NCBI GenBank assembly: GCA_905221605.1
Contig: CAJNDS010002286.1
Coordinates: 319,501-383,500, forward strand
Direction: 5' to 3'
Length of the DNA stretch: 64,000 nt
Origin: Symbiodinium natans
Lineage: Eukaryota; Sar; Dinophyceae; Suessiales; Symbiodiniaceae
Under the pieces are notes generated by a model. That model did not search any database, had not been told where the DNA came from, and saw nothing but the letters and a program-made list of their open reading frames with translations. The translations under genes were made by a program, and so were the position numbers. Shown piece after piece: positions 20,116 through 30,315 of this stretch (positions are counted from its first letter, which is position 1; every line of letters starts with the position of its first letter).

Positions 20116-20153
20116 GTGCCTGGCTGACTGTGCTTGTCTTGTGCCATGGTGAG
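20116..20153 (+). CDS. possible first exon with signal peptide/anchor
   Basis: ATG two bases after GCGCAG, a good spliced-leader acceptor context. The frame reads MRCAWLTVLVLCH and runs into a GT donor (GTGAGC at 20154). The short n-region plus hydrophobic core looks like a signal peptide or membrane anchor. It might start the SDR gene that follows, but no exon joins the two. Confidence 0.4.
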
Positions 20154-21705
20154 CATCCTTGGGATTTTCGGAAACTCAGGAGGTATACTATGGGTTTAGG
20201 GCTTAGGGTTTAGGGTTTAGGGTTTACAGGGCTTACAGGGTTTTGTGTTTCGGCCAAAGAGGCAAAAGCCTTTTTGCCTGGCCCTTCTTTGCGCGCGTGG
20301 GCCGCGAGTTTAGGGGTTCGTGGCGCTGAAGCTGTTGGTGCCACCTGCTCAGACAACGGGCTCATAATCCCTAAACCCAAAATCTAAACCCCAAGCCCTA
20401 AACCCTAAACCCTAGACCCTAAACCCTAAACCCTAAACGAAGTGTTTCCCCACTAGGCGCGAGTGAGGCTTCGAGGCCACATGGCAGGACCTTCGGAGTC
20501 CCTTTGAGGCCTCGTCATGTGTCACGTAGCGAGACGCCCATGAACACCAAGCCCGAATTAAGCCCCAAACCCCAAACCCTAAACCCTAAACCCTAAACCT
20601 TAAACCCTAAACCCTAAACCCAAAACTGCAACCTCAAGACATGAAGCCAACCAGCTAACCTGCCCACGCAAAGGGGATCCCGAATGCATGACTGAGGCTT
20701 CTGGCTGGCATCCATCCCTGCTTGCGCGCCCTCCTCGCAAAGAGGCGCAAGCTTGTCTTTCAACTGCCGCTTCCCCTATCTAGGGTTCAGGGTTTTTCGG
20801 GCGGTTTGGGGGGGGGGGGCACACGAGCAATTGTCTTGGGTTACGTTTGACACTCAAAGGCACGACCGCCTTGACAGCCAGTGTGGGCCTTGCCTTTCCT
20901 TGGAGTGTCCAGCAGCCCCAGCTTTACCTGGGCTGCACGTTCAGTGCTCTCAGGTCGCTCGCGAAGCTCGGACAGCTTCGGGCTCTCAAGTGTTGGTAGC
21001 GAGCCCTCAGCAGGACTGTAGGGTTTAGTTTAGGGTTGAGGGTTTAGGGTTTAAAGTGTTAATAGCCTAAACGGCCTAAACCCTGAACCACAAACCTTGA
21101 ACCCAAACCCCAAACCCTTTAACCCAAACCCCAAACCCTTTAGCTCTGATCCCCAAACCTAAACCCTCAAAGGGTCCCAACTTGCTGCCAAAAAAAGTTT
21201 ATGGACCCTACACCCTAAACCCGGAACCCTAAACCCTAAACCCAAAACCCTAAACCCTAAACCCTAAACCCTAAACCCTAAACCCTAAACTCTAAAGCCT
21301 AAACCCTAAGCCCTACGCAAGCCCCCCCCAAAAAAAAAACAAAGAAAAACAACTCGGAAGGTTCCCGGTGGCCCCGGGGGCTGTGCTTGTGACGGGAGCG
21401 AGCAGTGGCAGCTGGGCTGGCACAGAGATTTGTTGGCGAAGTTTTGGGGTTTAAGGTTTAGGGTTCAGGGTTTTGGGTTTTGGGGAAGGGTTTAGGGTTT
21501 TGGGGAAGGTTTGGGGATTAGGGTTCAGGGTTTAGGGAAGTTTTGGGGTTCAGGGTTTAGGGTCTTGGGGAAGTGTTGGGGTTCAGGGTTCAGGGTTCAG
21601 GGTTCATGAACAAAGCTGAGTTTCTTAGTTTATTGTGCCGAAAAACGGGCGAGAGCACAGCCTAGTCTGTTGGGTGACGGGCCCCGCAAGACTCCTGGAC
21701 AAAGC

Positions 21706-21835
21706 TTCTAGGACCCGGAGTAGGCCCTTATTATTGTTTTTTGTTTGGGGTTGGGGTTGTTCCCTTATAATCTCCTTGAATCCAAACAGGGTACCCTTTT
21801 TATTCCTAGGTTGCTCCTGGGTCTAGGCTTTCTTC
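21706..21835. mobile_element. inverted-repeat element F, copy 3
   Basis: CTAGGACCCGGAGTAGGCCC at the left, GGTTGCTCCTGGGTCTAGG at the right, with a GGGTACCCTTTTTATTCCTAGG block shared with the copies at 4468 and 54112. Confidence 0.6.
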
Positions 21836-22104
21836 GACAGCAAGCACATGACCACCGCCCAACATTTGAAAACATGGATCGCGGGGCAGCACATGAGTGG
21901 CCGGTTGAAGACTTGCCTTGTGCTAAAAGGAGTAAAAGTCTTTTGGGGTACCCCTCTTTCCGGAAATCCCCACGTTGTTTATCTGTGCGTTCCTGCAACA
22001 GGTGTGTTTTGTCCAGGTTTTCCCCACTCTGGTGGGGGGGTGTTAGATTTTAAACTCAACTCTTCTTCTCGCCCGGAACTCTTCTCCTCGCCCGGTCTAC
22101 TCCT

Positions 22105-22212
22105 CGCTCATCCCTGGAGTGCCCCCAGAGTGTCCCTGGAGTGCCCAACCCCAGATTGTCCCTGCAATGCTCAACCCCGGAGTGTCCCTAGAGTGCCCAA
22201 CCCAAGAGTATC
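22105..22212 (+). repeat. tandem repeat of about 24-30 bases, GTGTCCCTxGAGTGCCCAACCC
   Basis: Three to four degenerate units GAGTGTCCCTxGAGTGCCCAxCCC in a stretch without telomeric repeats. No protein family recognised. Confidence 0.8.
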
Positions 22213-22501
22213 TCTACCCAGCGAGGGTGGGATGTTCGAAGTAAAAGAACTGTATATTTTGCATTCTCAATTCCTGGATTGAAAAGGATCATATTCAGAC
22301 CCTAAACCCTAAACGGTGACAACCTAGAACCTAAAATGAGATGACACTCCCCGTTTGGGTGTCGTTTATTCGGTACAAGGCCAGTGCAGGCGCCCTTATA
22401 CGACTCAGGGTACAGGTGCCCACACAGTGTATAGGCTTTACCTGGTTTATATAGGGTTTAGGGTACTTGGGCCCTCAAGCTACTCTATAGGAACCCCATT
22501 G

Positions 22502-22620
22502 CTTGAAGGAGCATGGGTACTTATAAGTAGGGTGTAGGGGTATAAGTCGACTAAATACAGTTATGACCATAGTTTGCCTACTTGTAACCCTACTTCTGAG
22601 TACCCCTGAAGCTCCATGTA
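22502..22620. mobile_element. inverted-repeat element A, copy 2
   Basis: CTTGAAGGAGCATGGGTACTT at the left and GTACCCCTGAAGCTCCATG at the right, with TTATAAGTAGGG / CCCTACTT inner blocks shared with other A copies. Confidence 0.55.
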
Positions 22621-22746
22621 AGGCCCAAAAAGTAAACCCTAAAACCCTAGACCCTAAACCCTAAACCCTAAACCCTAAACCCTAAACCCTATAGGTACAT
22701 GGACCCTTTCGGTAAGACGATAAGCCCCGCGTGCCCCGGATGGAAG

Positions 22747-22784
22747 GCATAGGTCTCCACGCTGCGGTCGCATTGTCAGCGGAG
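22747..22784 (+). CDS. SDR exon: GxxxGIG cofactor loop and helix
   Basis: Acceptor AG at 22745-22746. The frame reads [15 protein letters not shown], the end of TGxxxGIG and the following helix. The donor may be GC at 22785 (phase 0); a G-rich telomeric array starts within about 20 bases. Confidence 0.72.
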
Positions 22785-25700
22785 GCGGGCTTTAGGGATT
22801 AGGGTTTAGGTGAGAGTGTGAGAGTGTGAGAGTGAGAGAGAGTGAGAGAGAGTGAGAGAGCGCGCCAGGGAGAGAGAGAGAGAGAGTGTGTGTGGAAGTT
22901 CCGTTCCAAAGAATCTGGTTGGTGGTTTTTGATTCATAGCTCATTTTCAGAGAGTCGATTGCCTGTTTCAAGAAGCAGGGGGCAGGGGTGCCCATGTCAC
23001 TTCCTCTGCCAACGAAGCTGAGTGACATGAGGCAATGATATAGATCAGGGATGCCTGATCTACGTACCTGCAGACTCCTTTGAAAGAGAGTCCAGACTTC
23101 TGTGCGTGTGCGGAAAGAGATGTGACAACCGGGTATTGACCGGAAATCCATGTGTTTGTAGTGCGATTGTGAGTGTGAGTCCATTGTGTTTGACTGGGTT
23201 CTTGTTAAGGACTGAAATTTAGCACAACACGGAGATTGTATACATATATATATATATATATATTGGATACCTACTATGGCAACTTAACCCAACTTAATTT
23301 AAGCGCCTTCACAAGAGCCCAGCCTCAGAGATTCATGCACACTGAAGCCTTGACGTGCTCTTCCTGGCCAGCTATCTGTCGAGACCTAAACCTATCTCCC
23401 CCTTGAGAACCATTTTTTAAACTTTTTATATAAAACCCAGGAGGATATTGAAAATAGTATTTTTCATGTTGTTTATATATGAAACTCAAGAGGATATTGA
23501 GGATAATATTTTTATTATGGTTCTAAGGGGAGTATAGAAAACCCTCTGAGCCCCTTTGAAACCGGGCAGGTCGTGGTTTTTGCTGGGGTCCGCTCCGAAA
23601 AGGATGCTGAGCCTCGTCTGAGTGCGGGAAGCCCCCATCAAGCCCTGGAATGCTAAGCCTTGAGGGTTTAGCGTTTAGGGTTTAGGCTTTGGGGTTTAGG
23701 GTTTGGGGTTTAGAATTTTAGAAGTTTTAGGGTTTAGGGTTTAGGGTTTAGGCCTTCCGGTCACGAAGTAGGGACAAGTTGAGGGTCGGGACGGAGGATC
23801 TCAGTTTTACTTTGTCCTAGGACCCAGAGGCACTTTTCCCCCCTTGTGTTAGGGGTTTCTTTTACCTGTTCTAGGCCCCAGAGGCACTTTTCCCCTTGTT
23901 TTGTGGGGTTTCCCTTTAAACCAAAACGGGCACCCTTTATATTCCCAGGTCAGTCCTGGGTGTGTGTTTGTGCTCGCCTTTGAGTTCAGGCGCGCCTGAA
24001 GCAAAGCTACCCCCAGCTGCGCCCCGTGGTGCTGGACGTGACCAGCACGGAAAAGGCCATTCACCCGAGACCCTAAACCCGACGCCCTAACCCACCCAAA
24101 CCCTAAACCAAAAGCCCTGAACCCTAAGCCGTCCAAAACCCTAAACCCTAAGCCCCAAGCCCTAAGCCCTAAACCCTTACCCTAAAAAGCCTAGACCAGC
24201 AAAGAAACGGCTTAAGGGCTTTCTTGTTCATTTGGAGAGAGATGGTTTCGGGTAATTTGGGGGTACAAGCGATCCACTCGCATGGCACGACTGCCGGTGG
24301 TTCGGGTTTATAGGGTTTAGGGTTTAGGGTTTACTGTAGGGTTTACCCAACACCAATAGAGTTCCCAAATGCTTTCAGGTCGAGGCGGCGCGCAAAGAGG
24401 TGTCTGCGGCGCTGGGAGCTGAAGAGTTGATCCCTGGCCGCACCAGGATGGGGTTTAGGGTTTAGGGTTTAGGGTTTAGGGTTTAGGGTTTAGGGTTTAG
24501 GGTTTAGGGTTTAGGGTTTAGGGTTTAGGGTTTAGGGTTTAGGGCGTCTCGCCGCGCAGCGGCAGTAAGTACCATGTGTAAATGGCGCCCCTACACACCC
24601 AGGGGGTGTGGGGGGGCGGCATGTCACGCGAAGGCATTTGTTTTCAATGTTATCCAACAATTTCATTGGTGCTGGGTTCTTTCTCCCCACCCGCTGTGAG
24701 CTTTCACAGGCCACCACCCAAACCACTGCCTTTTAGGGTTTAGGGCTGTCGCCCTCAATTCCCACCATTGCTCCCACAAAGGAGGAAACAAAAGGTCAGA
24801 AGTTCAGAGGAGGAGGGGGGCCACGGGGGGGGGGGGGGGGGGGGGGCGGGGGTGGGGGGCAGGGGGGGGGGGGGGGCTGGGGGGGGGGCGGGGCGGGGGT
24901 GGCGGGCGGGCGGGGGAAGATTGTAAAGACAGCGCGGGCCAGGGGGGGTATGGGGGGGTTAGGGGGGGGCCAGGGGGGGGGAAGGTCCTGACGCGATTTT
25001 TGGCTCCGGAAGGGGTACCCCCCCATGGCCAACCCTAAATTTCAGGATTTTTGGGCCAACGACCAGGGGTCCCGGAAAGGTTCCTAGGGGGGCTGCCTGG
25101 GTGGCGACGTTCTCGGGCTTTGGACCGTGGGTTTAGGGTATGCCCATCAAGGGGAGTATCTGAGTACTCCTGTGGCTGGGTGGCCCAGCGACAGCTGGCC
25201 ATAGGCGAGGCGAGGTCCAGGGGCTCTCTATTCGACCACTCTCCAATGGCTCCACCCATTGTCCATCCGGTAAAGGTGTCCGTCACTGCCGGATGTCTTC
25301 TGGGTTCAGGGATCCTTGTAAAGGGTGGGTACGGCCTAAGCAGGCCGGGTGGGAATTTAGGGTTTAGGGTTTAGGGTTTAGGTTTAGGGTTTAGGGTTTA
25401 GGGTTTAGGGCTTAGGGTTTAGGGTTTAGGGGCTAGAAAGGCCCATCCTGGCAGGGACAGTGAGTGGGCCTTCTTGCAGATCCAGAACTCAGAAGTGGTT
25501 AGGGCTTAGGCTTTGGCACCTCTACGCTTTAGGGTTTAGGGGTTAACCCTAAACCTCAAAACCCTAAAAAAAGGCCCTAAATCGGAAACTTCATGGTACT
25601 TATGAACCAAGTATAATCTGTACTTACAACCCCCTTTAGAAGCCCCTTAAATGCCCTAGTAGTTCTAAGTACAGTCATAATTGGTTAGTAAGTATCATGA

Positions 25701-28700
25701 ACCTCCAAGGAAGCTGGTGGGCTTGGTCAACAATGCCGGGATCTCCCGGCATCTCATTTTCGAGTATGAGAACCTGGAGGATCGGCCTCCTAAAGCCCTA
25801 AAGCCCTAAAGCCCTAAACCCCTAAACCCCTAAACCCCTAAACCCCTATAGCCCCTAGACCCCTAGACCCCTAAACCCTAAACCCCGAAACGGATTAGGG
25901 TGTAGGGCTTTCGGGTTCGGTTTTAAGGATTTAGCTGTCTTGCTTCGGTACTGAAGGAACCCGAAAAGGGTTTATGGTTCCACATGATTTAGCGGAGCGC
26001 GTCGTTGGACCCAAAACCCTCAGCCCTAAACCGCTATTTCGTGCTTACATCGGGGACATACAGTGCTTCCTGCGGATGAGATGCCCCTGGTTTAGGGTTT
26101 AGGGTTTAGCCTGCTGTCAATCTGGATTTCATGGCTGCAGCGCTGGAGTATGAAGGTCTGGTGATTGAGCTGCGTTTATGAGTCCTGGGCTACTGATGCT
26201 GAGAGTATGGATTTCGCGCAGGGTCATAGGGATTCGTGCCTAGACCCTACACCCTACACCCTACACCCTACACCCTACACCCGGCTGGAGGCACTAGCAT
26301 CGTGTCCTAGCCTGACAAGCAATCTCCGCGCGACGAACATGTCGGATTCCTTTCTGAACACTAAACCCGAAGCCCTAAACCCTTTGATATTCGTGACCTG
26401 GAGACCTTATTCTTCCCAACCTATGGCACCGTCTATGACAGCCTTCCCTTTTGGTCCGTTTCAGAGTTACTGGTTCCTAGTCAGGAATCAACTCGGAAAG
26501 GAGATGCCTTATATAATCCCCTGCAATCCTCGGAAAGAGGGATGCGACGCAGCTACTGCGTGCTTCCGGTGGAGGAAGTCATGAAGCTCTACGACGTGAA
26601 TGTCTTCGGTGTCTACCGTGTGACCCAGGCAGGGTGACGTGCAAGTTCGCAAGAGTTGGGAGCGCTGTCAGACTAGAACTCGCTTCAAGACCATGGCCAG
26701 CTGTGTCCACCCGCTCATTCCTTGCACAACCGCCCTAAGCCCTACACCCTTATCTCTAAACCCTAACCATAAACTCTAAGACCTATACCCTAAGCTGTTT
26801 TAAACCGTGACCCTCTTCACTGTAGACGGGTGGATCCAACTCAGGCATTCCTGCCCCTCCTGCGCGCGAGCGGCGCGGGGAGGGTGGTGAACGTCGGGTC
26901 TATCTCTCCGACTACACCGGCGATGGGCTACACGAGCTCCTCATACTTGCTGTTGACGTGGTTCTACTTGGAGGTTCATGGTACTCATTAACTAGTTACA
27001 ACTGACTTATAACCATATTAGGGCACTTAAGGGGCTTATAAGTGAGTTATAAGTACAGTTACAATTGGTTCATCAGTACCATGGACCCCGAAGCAGGGAT
27101 TAGGGTTCAGGGTGCAGGCCCTAAGGCTGCTACTGAAGTGGCCAAAGGTACCCCGGAAGGCACTTTTATGGTAGAGGTTTAGGGTTTAGGGTTTAGGGTT
27201 TAGGGTTTAGGGTTTAGGGTTTAGGGTATCAGTGCGCTGTGAAGGGAAAATTGGGTGTGCGTGGGGCCTTCTTCTATGTACGGTGAGCCCTTGGTCTTGG
27301 TAGCCCCGCGGTACCCTTAAACCCCTTTTTTTGGGTTTTGGCTTCCCCTATCAAGTAAAAAAAACCCAAAAAACAGGTGCCCTTATCATCACTGCAAAGA
27401 TGGTTACTGGGCTACCAATTGGCGTATGTCTGCTTTCGCTCATTGAGGTCAACCAGTCTGACAGGGTATTCTTTGGGCCTATTTTCCCCTCAGGTTGGGA
27501 TGTTCGCCCTTATATTACACGAACAGTTCTTAATAGGGAGTATAGTACCCACTCGTATAATCCCGATTAAGAATAGGGTTTAGGGTTTAGGGTTTAGGGT
27601 TTAGGGTTTTAGGGTGTAGGGTTTAGGGTTCGGAGGTTCCTGTGACCGAGGCTACGCCGGCTCGAAGAACGCTCTCGAGTCCATCAATGACGTGATGAGG
27701 CTTAGTGCTGGTATGAGTTTGGGGCTCCCTGAACCCTAAACCCTAATGTTAACCTCACATCTATAAATGGGGTGGCAACTGTAATATTCGCCGGGCCAGA
27801 GGGGCTCAGCCGAAGACTACTTTCCATTACGGGAGGTTTTCGGACCGATGTGTGTAAACAAGTCTATATAGGGGGGTCCGGTGAAAATAATCATGGGGTG
27901 ACAACAGTAATATTTGGCCGGCCAGGAATCAGAAATTTTACTTGCAGAGAAGACTTTTCGAGCTCCGAGGCTCTAGAGAAGCAGATCTCGTTTGAGATTG
28001 CTTGTCTTGTCAGACCCTGACAGCTACACCCCCCCAAGAGCCCCAGAATCCGCATTATTGGCACCCACTCGTTTTTTTCTACCCCTCCAAACCCCGGGGA
28101 CCAAAACAAGTTTTTTTTTGGGGGGGGGGGTTTATTAAAGCGACGTTAACATTAAACCCTAAACCCTAAACCCTAAACCCTAAACCCTAAACCCTAAACC
28201 CTAAACCCTAAACCCTAAACCCTAAACCCTAAACCCTAAACCCTAGACCCTGAGCTGAACCCTGAGCTGAACCCTGACATCCCGGCTGTGAAACCTTACA
28301 AAGCAGGCTGGAACTCGCGCGGTACAACATCTCAGCAGCTGGTCTGCAGCTCTGTCCCCCTAAACCCTATAAACCCTAAGACCCTAAACCCCAAACCCTA
28401 AACCCTACACCCTAAACCCGAACCCTAAACCCTAGCCCTAAACCCTAAACCCTAAACCCTAAACCCTAAACCCTAAACCCTTTTTGCGAACAGAAGGGTC
28501 CCCTTAGTTAGGGATTGGGGATCTCTAGGGCTGGGAGGCTGGCAGCGTTTGTGTGCATACTTTCAAGGGCTCCCGGCTGCTCCTGATGCGCGTTTTCCTC
28601 TTAGGGTTTAGGGTTTAGGGTTTAGGGCCTTAGGGCCTTAGGGTTTAGGGTTATGGGGTCTCTAGTGTTTTTCTTTCTGTCTTTTTTTCTCTCGCTCGCT

Positions 28701-28728
28701 CTCTCGCTCTCTCGCTCTCGCTCTCTCA

Positions 28729-28760
<32 letters not shown>

Positions 28761-30154
28761 GTCTCTCGCTTGCGTATTACTTATCTACCCACAGTACTTG
28801 TTACTTACTACCTATTTTCTCTCTCTTTCACATACATATATATATATATGTATATGTATATATACAGGCTTATTTATGTTTACATTCATATTGTTTTGCA
28901 ACTCCGCTATTCTCAGGTCGCTGTAATTCTACCTTTGTCACGTTCTTTTCATAGAGTTCTCAGGATTCGCATTCTCACTGCCACAGCTCTGTGAGAGAGA
29001 GAGAGAGAGATGCGAGTATAGTTCCTGGCTTGGTAGCTAGGGTATCTCGCCTACACTTCTCACGGTTTGGGGTTTACCTTAAGAACCCCAGCGTTTTGCA
29101 GGTTATTATGATAAGCCCTTAATTACAAGAGATCCGCACCAGCCGAAACGAACACCCAGTTATAGAATCTCAAGGTTTGCAGTGCCATTCCCCTTTTCAT
29201 GTCGCGCTCAATTGCTTTCTCTTCCCATCAGGGCGGCATTTCTTCCCAATTCCAATGGAAGCCATAAGCCCTAGATCTGAAACCCTAAGCCCTGAAAGCC
29301 CAAAACCCTAAATCCCCAAAGCCCTCTAAACCGTAAATCCCAAACCCAATAAACCCTATGGAAAAAAATGCCCCAAAGCAAGCCAGAGGTCAGCCTCCTT
29401 AAGCCGGGTATGGTGCACTCGGCGCTTCACGAAAAGCCGCTGGGCTGCAAAAAGTGCGAGCCCCAGCCCTGAATCCTCAATCCTACACTGGGTAGTCAGG
29501 CCCTTGGGGCATTTAGAATTTTCCTTTTTCTTGGGCTTAAGAGGACTCTATTTAAGTACAGGAATATTTTTCAGAGGGCTTTCAGGGCCATCCAGTTGCC
29601 CGTTTCCAAGACTCCACACGAAGCCCCAACGACCCCACCATCCTTCAAATTGAACGCTGCGCTTTGTCATAGTGGGGTAGCACATGTTTAAGGGTACTTA
29701 AACTCAATAAGGAAGAGGACTTCAAATTTTGATACGATCCCAACCATGAACTAACTAGTACAGTGCACGAAGCCCCAGATCTTGACGACAGCAGCCGGGA
29801 CTGGAGTTTGAAGAGTTTTTTTTTGCCAGGGAGGTCAGGGACTACAGTTTATAGGATCTATAGGGTCTAGGGTTCAAGGTTTGTAAAATTTGTGGCATTT
29901 CCCAACGTAGGGGTATCCGATTTATACCCGAAAATGGAATTAATAGAAGCCCCTTAAAAGGGATCCCCAAAAAAGGCCTCCTATTTCCGAAACCTCCATT
30001 CGTGGCTGATGAGAAGAACCGGACACCTTCCTTAGCCCAGGATCTCGGGCGAGAATGCGGCTTGGCGTCGGGCAAAGGACTCTTTGATAGCTGGGCTCTG
30101 GCGATGCACCCCCATTTGTGTGTATACGCATTTGTGGCATATATATATATATTT

Positions 30155-30185
<31 letters not shown>

Positions 30186-30267
30186 TTTATTTATGTATGT
30201 ATACGTACGCAAAAGAGTATATGTGTGTACATACAGACATATATATATATATGTATATGTATATGTT

Positions 30268-30315
<48 letters not shown>

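Larger units (their letters stand above)
12970..22746. other. repeat-rich interval between channel and SDR genes, few exon candidates
   Basis: No gene can be assembled here. It holds telomeric arrays (for example 14341-14533, 14851-14948, 16276-16436, 16535-16628, 18607-18677), MITE-like elements, simple repeats and isolated exon-like readings at 14236-14285, 15294-15353, 19236-19298 and 20116-20153. The stretch 17440-18360 lacks telomeric repeats and codes for nothing I recognise; it contains a diverged direct repeat (TTCTGGAACAAGGAGCG at about 17944 and 18048). The start of the SDR gene and the 3' end of the channel probably lie in this interval. Confidence 0.7.

Noticed and set aside
20960-21020. 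Upstream SDR exon reading SQVLVASPQQ as the TGxxxGIG strand
   Set aside because: It lacks the Thr-Gly of the motif and no donor keeps phase with the exon at 22747.
24796-25032. Proline-rich minus-strand ORF
   Set aside because: Read-through of a second poly-G tract in an SDR intron.
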